From positions 1 through 42,284 of the forward strand of contig JAWVFT010000048.1 of the NCBI GenBank assembly GCA_033855775.1: 42,284 nt of DNA, given 5' to 3'. The notes beneath the pieces are model-generated. The model was not told the DNA's origin, did no database searches, and saw only the letters and a list, made by a program, of their open reading frames with translations. The DNA is from DASVTR01 sp033855775 (lineage in GTDB: Bacteria > Acidobacteriota > Blastocatellia > Pyrinomonadales > Pyrinomonadaceae). A program made the translations under genes and the position numbers. The stretch's first letter is position 1. Each line of letters begins with the position of its first letter. This document shows positions 28,114-36,288 of this stretch, piece by piece.

Positions 28114-30039
28114 TTGACCACGGCTATCGAACAAACGCTTGAAACCTATGGCATAGAAAACTGGGGCGCCGGTTACTTTGACATTAATCGCAAGGGCCAC
28201 CTCATCGTGCATCCGTCGGAATCGGACGCGCGCGCGGCGGACGTGAAAGAGATTATAGACGATCTGGCGCGGCGCGGGATTAACACTCCCGTCCTGCTGC
28301 GCTTTCCGCAACTCGTCGCCAGTCAGGTGCGCAAGCTGCAACGCGCGTTTCGCAATTCCATCCGCGAGTTCGATTATCAGGGCGCGCACATGTGCGTCTA
28401 TCCGATGAAGGTCAACCAGCAGCGCGCCGTCGTAGAGGAATACCTGCGCGAAGGCTCGCGCTACGACTTCGGTCTCGAAGCGGGCTCGAAAGCCGAACTC
28501 TACGCCGCTCTCGCCCTTGAACAAGCGCCCGAAAGCCTGCTCGTCTTGAACGGCTTCAAAGACGAAGAGTTTATCCAACTGGCTTTCGTCGGAGCTCAAA
28601 GCGGCAAGCGCGTCTGCATCGTCATCGAAAAGTTGAGCGAACTCGGACACATCCTGCGCCTCGCCGAAACACACGAAGGCAACTTTCCGCTCATCGGCAT
28701 GCGCGTCAAGCTCTACTCGAAAGGCAGCGGGCGTTGGGAAAAGTCCGGCGGCGAGGCAGCCAAGTTCGGCTTGACGACGACGGAGATTCTCGAAGTCATC
28801 GGGCGGATGCAGGAAGCGGGCCGCATTGACATGCTGCAACTGCTCCACTTTCATATCGGCTCGCAGTTGACCGACATCAAGCGCATCAAGAATGCGATGA
28901 AAGAGGCGGCGCGCGTCTATGCGAAAGTCAGGCAGATGAAAGTCCCGATTGAGTTGCTCGATGTCGGCGGCGGGATGGCCGTTGACTACGACGGCTCGAA
29001 GACGGCCTTCGATTCTTCGGCCAACTACACGGCGCAGGAATTTGCCAACGACGTTATCTATACCATCAAGCAAGTGTGCGACGACGAGAACGTCTCGCAC
29101 CCGACCATCATTCAGGAATCGGGTCGCTACCTCGCGGCCTATCACGCCCTGCTCGTCACCAACGTGCAGGACGAAATCGAAACCGTCGTCGAAGACATCT
29201 CGCCGATGGAGATTGGCGAAGGCGACCCGCAGGTCGTCGTCGAGCTTGGCGATTTGCGCGAGACGATTAGCGTCAAGACTTATCGTGAGTATTATCACGA
29301 CGCGCTCGAACACCGCGAGGAGTTGTTCACGATGTTCAACCTCGGTCTCATCTCGCTCGAAGACCGCGCGAAGGGCGAGGTCTTGTTCTGGGACGTGTGC
29401 GAGCGCGCAGACAAGTATGCGCAGCAGGCCAAGTATGTGGCCGAAGAGTTTGACGAACTGCGGCGGCTGCTGTGCGCCAAGTATCTGACCAACTTTTCGG
29501 TCTTTCGCTCCGTGCCGGATCACTGGGCCATTGACCAGTTGTTCCCCATCGTGCCGATTCACAGGCTCAACAAGCCGCCCACCGAATACGCCACGCTCTG
29601 CGACATCACTTGCGATTCGGACGGCATCGTTGACAAATTCGTTGACCTGCATGATGTCAAGCAGGTGCTCGAACTGCACCCGCTCATCGAAGGTGAGCCG
29701 TACTACATTTCGTTCATGCTCGTCGGGGCGTATCAGGAAGTGATGGGCAACAATCACAACCTGTTCGGCACGCCGCACGAAGCGCACATTCATATTGACG
29801 AGGACGGTTATCTAATCAAGAAGGTCATTCGCGGCACGTCTATCGGCGAAGCGGCGGAGCGCGCTCGTTATGAACGCAGCATGCTGCATGAAGGCTTTCG
29901 CCGCCTCATCGCGCAGCGCGTCAAACGCGAGGAACTGACCGAGGCCCAGGGCGCCGAGTTGGTCGAGTACTACGAATCACGCTTTGACGCTTACACGTAC
30001 CTGTCTATCAATGGCGAAGCCCCGCGCGGCAAACGCTAA
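28114..30039 (+). CDS. speA: Biosynthetic arginine decarboxylase
   Basis: A cytoplasmic PLP enzyme of 641 residues that decarboxylates arginine to agmatine, the first step of the agmatine route to putrescine. It shows the PLP lysine near residue 99 in VYPMKVNQQ, the HFHIGSQLTDI phosphate-binding stretch, a DVGGGMAVDYDG loop and the conserved ESGRY and CDITCDSDG motifs. Length is typical of SpeA. No ATG is available near the start. I chose the TTG at 28114, eight bases after AGGAG; a TTG at 28087 would add nine residues. It heads an operon with a deoxyhypusine-synthase-like gene and agmatinase. Confidence 0.94.
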   Translation: MTTAIEQTLETYGIENWGAGYFDINRKGHLIVHPSESDARAADVKEIIDDLARRGINTPVLLRFPQLVASQVRKLQRAFRNSIREFDYQGAHMCVYPMKVNQQRAVVEEYLREGSRYDFGLEAGSKAELYAALALEQAPESLLVLNGFKDEEFIQLAFVGAQSGKRVCIVIEKLSELGHILRLAETHEGNFPLIGMRVKLYSKGSGRWEKSGGEAAKFGLTTTEILEVIGRMQEAGRIDMLQLLHFHIGSQLTDIKRIKNAMKEAARVYAKVRQMKVPIELLDVGGGMAVDYDGSKTAFDSSANYTAQEFANDVIYTIKQVCDDENVSHPTIIQESGRYLAAYHALLVTNVQDEIETVVEDISPMEIGEGDPQVVVELGDLRETISVKTYREYYHDALEHREELFTMFNLGLISLEDRAKGEVLFWDVCERADKYAQQAKYVAEEFDELRRLLCAKYLTNFSVFRSVPDHWAIDQLFPIVPIHRLNKPPTEYATLCDITCDSDGIVDKFVDLHDVKQVLELHPLIEGEPYYISFMLVGAYQEVMGNNHNLFGTPHEAHIHIDEDGYLIKKVIRGTSIGEAAERARYERSMLHEGFRRLIAQRVKREELTEAQGAELVEYYESRFDAYTYLSINGEAPRGKR

Positions 30040-30041
30040 AG

Positions 30042-30128
30042 AAGTGATGAGTGATGGGTAATAGGTAATAAGTTAAAGACAAACCTTTTTCTTACTGCCT
30101 ATCACCTATCACCTATCACCTATCACTT
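30042..30128. repeat. Heptamer-armed hairpin between speA and the DHS-like gene
   Basis: The left arm (30042-30072) is made of GTGATGA, GTGATGG, GTAATAG, GTAATAA heptamers. The right arm (30091-30128) holds four tandem CCTATCA units that pair imperfectly with it around an 18-base loop. It begins right after the speA stop and ends just before the ribosome site of the next gene. Confidence 0.88.
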
Positions 30129-30146
30129 GTTTTGGAGAAACATTTT

Positions 30147-31208
30147 ATGGTGACGCAACGAAAACCAAGACCCTCGAAATATCTGACCGTCCCGACGCGG
30201 CCCGTGCAAGTGGATCGTGACCGCTCCGTGGCCGGGCTGTTGGAGAAGATGGAGGGAACGGGCTTTGGCGGACGCCAGATGGCGGAAGCGCATCGCATCT
30301 GGCTCGACATGCTCGGCGACAACACGACGATTTTCGTCGCCGGTTCGGGCGCGTTGATTCCCGCCGGGATGCGCCGCCTGCTGGCTTACATTATCAAGAA
30401 TCGCTTCGTTGATGTGCTGGTGTTGTCGGGTTCGATTATCTTCCACGACCTGCACGAGACGCTTGGCCGTCACCATTTTCAAGCGCATCCGAGCATGACG
30501 GACGCCGAACTCGAAGCCTCGCAGATTAACCGCATGTGGGACTTGCTGGCGAGCGACGAGGAATACCGCGAGGCAGACGAATGGGTCGGCGGCTTTGCCA
30601 ATCAACTAGACCAGTCGCGCCCCTATTCGACGCGCGAGTTTCTGCATCTGGTCGGGCGCGAACTGGCCGAGATTGCCACCGAAGACGGCGTGCTGACTTC
30701 CGCTTACAAAGCGCGCGTGCCGATTTTCTGTCCGGCCATCGCCGATAGCTCTCTGGCGATTGGCATCGCGGCTTCGCGTTTCGAGAAGAAGAACAACTTT
30801 CAGTTCGACATTATTCAGGACGTGCTCGACATGACGCAGATTGCGGCCCGCGCTCGCGTCTCCGGCGTCATCAATTTCGGCGGCGGGACGAGCAAGAGTT
30901 TCATCCAGCAGATGGAAATCTCGACCAACATCGTCAAGACTCCGGCGCGCGGACACAAGTACGCCATCACGGTCGCCACCGACGCGCCGCATCCGGGCGG
31001 GCGCACTTCTGCGACGGCCAACGACGAATCGCTCATCTACGGCAAGCTCGCGCGCGGGGCGCACACGGCCTACGTCAACTGCGACGCGACCATCGCCCTG
31101 CCCATTCTCGTCACAGCCCTTTCGCAAACCGCCGCCAAATACATGAAGGGCCGCAAGCGTCCGAACTTCACTTTCACCGGGCGCGACTTGATGATTGAAG
31201 TTCCTTAA
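30147..31208 (+). CDS. Deoxyhypusine-synthase-family protein
   Basis: A 353-residue homologue of deoxyhypusine synthase (DHS). In eukaryotes and archaea DHS moves an aminobutyl group from spermidine to a lysine of eIF5A, using NAD. Bacteria have no eIF5A, so bacterial members must do something else; homospermidine or spermidine formation is the usual proposal. Seen here are FVAGSGALIPAGMRR, the NAD-site segments around SGSIIFHDLHE and NFGGGTSKSFI, and a TDAPHPGGRTSATANDES region. That region leads to YGKLA, whose Lys300 matches the imine-forming lysine. The ATG at 30147 has GGAGAAA eight bases upstream. Position between speA and speB points to polyamine synthesis. Confidence 0.9.
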   Translation: MVTQRKPRPSKYLTVPTRPVQVDRDRSVAGLLEKMEGTGFGGRQMAEAHRIWLDMLGDNTTIFVAGSGALIPAGMRRLLAYIIKNRFVDVLVLSGSIIFHDLHETLGRHHFQAHPSMTDAELEASQINRMWDLLASDEEYREADEWVGGFANQLDQSRPYSTREFLHLVGRELAEIATEDGVLTSAYKARVPIFCPAIADSSLAIGIAASRFEKKNNFQFDIIQDVLDMTQIAARARVSGVINFGGGTSKSFIQQMEISTNIVKTPARGHKYAITVATDAPHPGGRTSATANDESLIYGKLARGAHTAYVNCDATIALPILVTALSQTAAKYMKGRKRPNFTFTGRDLMIEVP

Positions 31209-31210
31209 GC

Positions 31211-31319
31211 ACAGTGACAAGTGACGAGCAGCAAGTGACGAGTTAAAAAGCTTTTCTCTACATCGCTCGCGGCTCAGTTTCTTCTTGCTCGTCACTTGCT
31301 GCTCGTCACTTGTCACTGT
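31211..31319. repeat. Perfect 32-bp inverted repeat with heptamer arms between the DHS-like gene and speB
   Basis: The arms at 31211-31242 and 31288-31319 are exact reverse complements (32 of 32) around a 45-base loop. The left arm reads as GTGACAA, GTGACGA, GCAGCAA, GTGACGA heptamers. It starts 3 bases after one stop codon and ends 6 bases before the next ATG, so it occupies nearly the whole spacer. Confidence 0.95.
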
Positions 31320-31325
31320 TTTCCT

Positions 31326-32234
31326 ATGACTGAATCCGCGCATCTTCCGGTGAATTTCGGCGGCATCGCCGAAGCAGAGTTATCGAGCTTCGAGCGGTCG
31401 CGCATACTGGTGTGGCCCGTGTCGTATGAAGGAACCGTCTCTTACGGGACGGGGACGGGGCGCGGGGCGGAGGCAATTATCGAAGCCTCGCGCAACATGG
31501 AGCTTTACGATGAAGAGACGGATGCGGAAGTCTACCGCCTCGGCATCCACACGCTCGACGAGTCGCCTTCGGTTGAGCCGCCCGCGCAGATGATGGAGTC
31601 GCTCTACGAGCGCGCGAAAGGGTTGGTCGAGTCGGGCAAGTTCGTGACGATGATTGGCGGCGAACACTCCGTCAGCGCGCCCGTCATCCGCGCCCACGCC
31701 GAGCGTTACGACAATCTCTCGATTCTGCAAATTGACGCGCACGCCGATTTGCGCGACACCTACGACGGCACGCCGCACTCGCACGCTTCCATCATGGCCC
31801 GCGTCGTCCGCGACATGCGCCTGCCGTCCGTTCAATGCGGCATTCGCTCCATCTCCGCGGAGGAAGCTCGCTCGCTCAACGAATTGCCGACGCGCATCTT
31901 CTGGGCCAAAGACATCGTTGGGCGCAACGATTGGTGGGACGCGGCGGTTGACGGACTGACCGAGAATGTTTACCTGACGATTGACATTGACGGCTTAGAC
32001 CCTTCGCTCGTGGCGCAGACCGGCACGCCTGAGCCGGGCGGGCTCGGCTGGTACGAAACCGTCGGGCTGATTCGCACCCTCGCGCGCAAACGCCGCGTCG
32101 TCGGCATGGACTTAACGGAATACTCCTACGTCGAAGGCCAGGACGCCTCGGCATTCCTCTGCGCCAAGCTCATCTACAAATCCCTCGGCTTCATCTTTGA
32201 ACAACAGACCACGCGCGTTCGCGGCGCGGCTTAA
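31326..32234 (+). CDS. speB: Agmatinase (arginase family)
   Basis: A cytoplasmic dimanganese hydrolase of 302 residues that converts agmatine to putrescine and urea. Metal-site motifs are all present: GGEHS, DAHADLRD, SHASIMAR and DIDGLDPS, followed by TPEPGGLGWYE. The ATG at 31326 was chosen over a TTG at 31296 that lies inside the hairpin right arm. It has no strong ribosome site because the hairpin occupies the upstream space. As the third gene of the speA operon it completes an arginine-to-putrescine route. Aminopropyl-agmatine is an alternative substrate in some relatives and cannot be excluded. Confidence 0.92.
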   Translation: MTESAHLPVNFGGIAEAELSSFERSRILVWPVSYEGTVSYGTGTGRGAEAIIEASRNMELYDEETDAEVYRLGIHTLDESPSVEPPAQMMESLYERAKGLVESGKFVTMIGGEHSVSAPVIRAHAERYDNLSILQIDAHADLRDTYDGTPHSHASIMARVVRDMRLPSVQCGIRSISAEEARSLNELPTRIFWAKDIVGRNDWWDAAVDGLTENVYLTIDIDGLDPSLVAQTGTPEPGGLGWYETVGLIRTLARKRRVVGMDLTEYSYVEGQDASAFLCAKLIYKSLGFIFEQQTTRVRGAA

Positions 32235-32255
32235 TCTTCGACCGCTACAGAGAAA

Positions 32256-33080
32256 CTAAGAGAGCCACTGAAGCACGTCGTCGCCCGTCTGGCGAACGCC
32301 GCCGACGATGTGTATGAAATATTCTTCGAGCGACATCGGGGCGCGGGCCGCGCTTTCATCATCTGCGACGGGGATGCCGCGCCGCAGTTCGTCGAGCGAG
32401 CCGGAGGCGACGAGTTTGCCCTGCGAGATGATGGCGATGTCCGTGCAGAGGCGTTCGACGATTTCCAGCACGTGCGAAGTGAGAAAGACGGTCAGGCCGC
32501 GCTCCGTTAGTTTGGAGAGCAGGTTCTTGAGGGTGCGCGAGGCGATGGCGTCAACGCCTTCGAACGGCTCGTCCAGAAAGAGAATTTCGGGGCGATGAAT
32601 CAAGGCGCAGGCAAGCGAGAGCTTCTTCTTCATGCCGTGCGAATATTCGACGACGAGCTTTTTCGGCTCGGCGTCGAGTTCCATCAGCGACAGCAGTTCC
32701 GCCGCGCGTGCGCTCGTCTCTGCGCGCTCCATCCCGTACATGCGCCCCGTGAAGGTCAGCATTTCGGCGCCCGTCAGTCGCTCGAAGAGATTCAAATCTT
32801 CGGGGACGACGCCGATGCGTCGTTTCACTTCGAGCGGTTCCTGCTCAAGGTCGCGCCCAAGCACGCGCATCCGCCCGCTCGTCGGAGCGAGCAAGCCCGT
32901 CAGCATTTTGATGGTCGTGGATTTGCCCGCGCCGTTGGGGCCGAGGAAGCCGAAGAAGCGTCCGCGCTCGACGCGCAGGTTGACGTTATCAACTGCCGTA
33001 AAGTCGCCGAAGCGTCGCACCAGATTAAAGGTCTCGACCGCTGGCAGGCTGGCCGGAGTTAGCGAGGCGGAATCAATCAT
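32256..33080 (-). CDS. ABC-2-type exporter ATPase
   Basis: A 274-residue ATPase of the drug/lipid exporter (CcmA/NatA) type. Walker A is GPNGAGKST, the signature-like segment is EYSHGMKKKLSLA, Walker B is EILFLDEPFEGVDA, and the switch histidine lies in LTSHVLEIVERL. A short C-terminal tail follows. No membrane permease gene is beside it: the next gene on this strand encodes a small secreted protein, and the upstream neighbours are unrelated. Its partner must be encoded elsewhere. I chose the ATG at 33080 over a TTG at 33131 located in a tandem duplication. The substrate cannot be guessed. Confidence 0.88.
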   Translation of the reverse strand: MIDSASLTPASLPAVETFNLVRRFGDFTAVDNVNLRVERGRFFGFLGPNGAGKSTTIKMLTGLLAPTSGRMRVLGRDLEQEPLEVKRRIGVVPEDLNLFERLTGAEMLTFTGRMYGMERAETSARAAELLSLMELDAEPKKLVVEYSHGMKKKLSLACALIHRPEILFLDEPFEGVDAIASRTLKNLLSKLTERGLTVFLTSHVLEIVERLCTDIAIISQGKLVASGSLDELRRGIPVADDESAARAPMSLEEYFIHIVGGVRQTGDDVLQWLS

Positions 33081-33122
33081 GCCTCTGCTTTGTACGCGCA
33101 GCGGGCGCGAGCCGTCAAGCTG

Positions 33123-33160
33123 AAGGCTCAACTATTTTTTCAAGGCTCAACTATTTTTTC
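33123..33160. repeat. 19-bp perfect tandem duplication at a stop codon
   Basis: AAGGCTCAACTATTTTTTC occurs twice in direct tandem (33123-33141 and 33142-33160). The second copy contains the stop codon and last lysine codons of the secreted-protein gene, so the duplication repeats the gene end downstream. It looks like a recent slip. Confidence 0.9.
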
Positions 33161-33672
33161 GCGGGCGATGTTTGATGCTGGCATTGAAGCCCGACGAGAA
33201 AATCGCGCCCGCCGATTTTAATGGTCGTTTTAACCCGAACGGTGTCCGTGTATTGATTGTAGGTGACTTCGGCCACCGCGTTGTGCGGCGCGAAGAGAGC
33301 ATTGGCCTGCGGTTTGTCGGCGATGACGATGCCAAGCAACATCGAATTGGCGCCGGTCGCCGAAGGCATCATCTCATCCGTGTAGAAAACGCTGGCCGTG
33401 ATAACAGACTTGCTGCCCGGAAGATTGAAGCTCCGCGTCGTCAATTCTTCTTCGCCTACTTGCGGCGAAAATTCTCCGAGTATTCTGACCCAACCATTAG
33501 CGCTCGCCTTCTCTCTTTCCTGTTCCGTGGTTGCTTTATCGTATGTCTCCATTGCTTTCTGAGCCAACTCATTATCAATCAGATAGACATGGCAGGCGTC
33601 CGCTGAAGATTGAGCGACGACCATCTGTGAAAAGGTCAACAGCATGAGTGTTAAGAAAGCGAGCCTGCGCAT
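33151..33672 (-). CDS. Secreted hypothetical protein
   Basis: An unrecognised exported protein of 173 residues with a signal peptide (MRRLAFLTLMLLTFSQM, cleavage near VVAQ). The mature part has a helical stretch (NELAQKAMETYDKATTEQE), then beta-rich sequence including LPGSKSVITASVFYTDEMM and VRVKTTIKIGGRDFLVGLQCQ. Two cysteines remain after the signal, Cys27 and one near residue 164, and could form a disulfide. It lies 16 bases downstream of the phosphodiesterase gene, so it probably ends that transcript. Confidence 0.7.
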   Translation of the reverse strand: MRRLAFLTLMLLTFSQMVVAQSSADACHVYLIDNELAQKAMETYDKATTEQEREKASANGWVRILGEFSPQVGEEELTTRSFNLPGSKSVITASVFYTDEMMPSATGANSMLLGIVIADKPQANALFAPHNAVAEVTYNQYTDTVRVKTTIKIGGRDFLVGLQCQHQTSPAKK

Positions 33673-33688
33673 ACATCAACCTTCCCGT

Positions 33689-34975
33689 TCATCCACGCAG
33701 AAGCGGCTGCGCTTCGTCCGCGCGGACGTGCGCGGGGAACGAGCGATGCGTGCTCATCATGAAGGCGTTGGTGCTGGCGCGCATGGCGTTGCCGTGTGTG
33801 GCGGCGAGGCGCACGAGGCGGCTGAAGAATGAGTCGCCGTAGTAATAGCCGTCGAGACAACTGACGAGCACGTCCGCCGTGTGGCCGACGCGCGTGGCGT
33901 TGAGCGAGGCGTAGAGATTGGCGAGAGCGTCCGGGTAGATGTGATTGGCTGTGCGCGCGTACCATTCATTGTCGGCGGCGAAACCGTCCTGGCCGAGCCT
34001 TCCATCTGCGGCGAGAGCGCGCGTGATGGGGCCAAGTTGCAGCGGGTCGCCGTTATCAATCTGCTCATAACGAAAGCGCACGGCTCCGTCGCTTTGCTTG
34101 CGGTGAATGCGCGCGACGCCGCGGCTGCCCTTGACCGCGATGACGCCGGGGCCGTCGCGATGCAGGGCAAAGTCAACGCCTTCGAGGTCGGTGAGCGTGT
34201 TGCTGACTTCGGCTACGTCTTCGTCGTCACAGTAGAGCGCGGCGTAACCGCAAAGGCCGAAGGCGGGGCTGGCGATGCTGCGACGCTCGCGCCTGTGCAG
34301 GTTTTCCGTCAACTGAAATCCGCGACGGCGCAAGTGAGTTTGCAGATGAACGCGGCGATTCTCTTCAAGGTTCATGCCGTGGTCGGAGAAGAGTACAATC
34401 TCCGTCTCGTTGCCGCAGGCGGCTTGAATGTCGCGCAGGATTTTGTCTAACGATTGGAGCGCGACGCCGAGACGCTCCGGCCCGCGAATGTGCAGCAAAC
34501 CGTCCGTGCCTTTGAGGAAGGCGAAGAAGTCGCGCGTTTGCGGGGCGGCGCGAAAGCGTTCATGAAAGCGTCGCATATCAGCGCGCCAGACCGCTTCGGG
34601 CGCGACGTAGACCAGAAACTCAAACGGCAGCGGCTCTTGATAATCAAGCTCGTCCATGTAAGACGAAGGAGCCTTGTCGGGCGTGCGACGCCCGATGTAC
34701 TTGCGGACTCCGCCGCGCAGTTCCCTCGCCTGCTTGTCGAAATAGAGACTCTCGTAACCGAGCGGCGCGGTCGCTCCCAACATCGTCGAGAGCGCCACGT
34801 TCGTCATCGTCGGAAAGGGCGACAGCAGGCACGACGGCGAGCCGAAAGAGGCAAACAGGCCGCGACTCTTCGCCGTTTGAATCACCTGATGCGGCACGCC
34901 GTCAAGACAGAGCAATAATCTTCGCGGGCGTGTGCGGCCCGCGCCTTCCTTGTTCACTTCACCGTTGATGTTCAT
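33689..34975 (-). CDS. Type I phosphodiesterase / nucleotide pyrophosphatase-family protein
   Basis: An alkaline-phosphatase-superfamily hydrolase of 428 residues. Metal and nucleophile sites are visible: Asp25 in LLLCLDGVP, the nucleophilic threonine (probably Thr58) in PFPTMTN, and the distal metal motif IVLFSDHGMN. There is no signal peptide, unlike most family members in this class, so it may act in the cytoplasm. Its ATG overlaps the stop of the upstream TPR gene as ATGA, so the two are translationally coupled. Phosphodiester or nucleotide substrates are likely, but the exact one is unknown. A lipid- or glycan-phosphate substrate is an alternative. Confidence 0.83.
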   Translation of the reverse strand: MNINGEVNKEGAGRTRPRRLLLCLDGVPHQVIQTAKSRGLFASFGSPSCLLSPFPTMTNVALSTMLGATAPLGYESLYFDKQARELRGGVRKYIGRRTPDKAPSSYMDELDYQEPLPFEFLVYVAPEAVWRADMRRFHERFRAAPQTRDFFAFLKGTDGLLHIRGPERLGVALQSLDKILRDIQAACGNETEIVLFSDHGMNLEENRRVHLQTHLRRRGFQLTENLHRRERRSIASPAFGLCGYAALYCDDEDVAEVSNTLTDLEGVDFALHRDGPGVIAVKGSRGVARIHRKQSDGAVRFRYEQIDNGDPLQLGPITRALAADGRLGQDGFAADNEWYARTANHIYPDALANLYASLNATRVGHTADVLVSCLDGYYYGDSFFSRLVRLAATHGNAMRASTNAFMMSTHRSFPAHVRADEAQPLLRG

Positions 34976-36273
34976 TCCGTTATGTTCTTTCCAGTGGTCT
35001 TCGGTTTGTAAGGCTCACGCAAACCCTGCCTGGCTTCGTCGTGCGCGTCGTAGATGTTTGGCCGTCCCAACACAGCGCGATAGTGCGTCAAGGCTTCGTT
35101 GCGCTTGCCCGCCAAATCGTAAGCTTGCGCGGCGCGCAGGCGAGCCATCGTCGCCAGGCCCGTGTCCGCGCCGGTCACGCCCGCCGCCGCCAGATATTCT
35201 CTGGCCGCCGCTTCGGGCTGACCGGCGACGAGCAACGCCTCCCCGTATTGAAAGTGTATGAGGTCTAAGAGCCGCGCCGCCGATTCGCGCGTCGAGCGGT
35301 CGTGGACGAGCAAGTCGAAGGCGGCAAAGGCTTCGCGTTCGAGCTTCTGCGCTTCGGTCAGATGATTGGCCGCGCGCTCGACGCTGGCCTGCGAAGCGAG
35401 GGCGTCAGCCATTTCAAGTTTGAAGAGATAGTTGCGCGGATACTTTGCGCCGAGGTCGCGCGTCACGTTGATGGCGTCTGTGAAGCGGCCTTCGCGTTTG
35501 TAGAGCGCGATGAGAACGATGCTCGCATCGTCGCGCGCCCACTTGCCGATGCGCGCTACGCGCTCCAGTGTTTCCAGCCCGCGCTTCTTCGAGCCGCGCG
35601 CGCCAGTCACGCCGTAAGCGACCTTGAGCAGAAGCGGCAGCCCGCCGACCGTGTAATCGTAAATCCCGATGGTCACTTCGGCGTCGTGAAAATCAGGGTC
35701 TAGCTTGATGACATCGCGGTGGCGGTCAACGCTGCGCGAGCCGTCGAGAGCGGCGCCGATGAAACGCCGCTCGACCGCGTAGGCGAACGCTGCCTTCAAG
35801 CCTTCAATCGCGCCCAGATAGTAGAGAGCTTCGATGTCGCGCGCGTTGCGCTTCAAGCGCGCCTCGGCCAACTGCCTCGCAGCCTTGGTCAGTTCTCGAA
35901 ATTGCTGGACGAGTTGCGGGTCAACCTTGTCTTCATTCTTCGCGTAGAACGATTCCGTGTTGTAGACGGAGGCTTGCAGCCGTCTGGATTGATAGAGCGT
36001 CTGCGCCCACAGCGCGGCGGCGAGAAACTGCGGCCCCGCCGGATGCTCTGGGTAGAGTCGCGCCAGTTCCTTAAACTTCTGCCGCGCGCCTTCGTAGTCC
36101 AGATTATAAAGAGCCTCGAAGCCTTGCTCTCGCAGTTCATCAAAACGCGCGCGATCAACTTCGCTCGCCTGCCCTTTCGTCGCCGCCGCTTTTTCCGCTT
36201 GCTGCGCCGCCGTAAAATCCGGCGCACACAACAACAGCAACAACAATACCAAGACAGCTTTTCCGCAACTCAT
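34972..36273 (-). CDS. Secreted TPR-repeat protein
   Basis: An exported helical-repeat protein of 433 residues. The signal peptide is MSCGKAVLVLLLLLLCAPDF with cleavage near TAAQQ. Tetratricopeptide-like helices appear near residues 48-80 (GFEALYNLDYEGARQKFKEL), 245-300 and 330-410 (EALLVAGQPEAAAREYLAAA, AYDLAGKRNEALTHYRAVLG). TPR proteins act as scaffolds, so the role is probably in holding partners in the periplasm or at the membrane. GGAGAG lies upstream of the ATG at 36273. It begins 15 bases after threonine synthase on the same strand and overlaps the phosphodiesterase start by four bases. Confidence 0.78.
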   Translation of the reverse strand: MSCGKAVLVLLLLLLCAPDFTAAQQAEKAAATKGQASEVDRARFDELREQGFEALYNLDYEGARQKFKELARLYPEHPAGPQFLAAALWAQTLYQSRRLQASVYNTESFYAKNEDKVDPQLVQQFRELTKAARQLAEARLKRNARDIEALYYLGAIEGLKAAFAYAVERRFIGAALDGSRSVDRHRDVIKLDPDFHDAEVTIGIYDYTVGGLPLLLKVAYGVTGARGSKKRGLETLERVARIGKWARDDASIVLIALYKREGRFTDAINVTRDLGAKYPRNYLFKLEMADALASQASVERAANHLTEAQKLEREAFAAFDLLVHDRSTRESAARLLDLIHFQYGEALLVAGQPEAAAREYLAAAGVTGADTGLATMARLRAAQAYDLAGKRNEALTHYRAVLGRPNIYDAHDEARQGLREPYKPKTTGKNITE

Positions 36274-36288
36274 ACTTCTTCTCTCCGG

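Noticed and set aside
27991..29793. 600-codon open frame antisense to speA
   Set aside because: It mirrors speA codons in GC-rich sequence, has no recognisable domain and no ribosome site.
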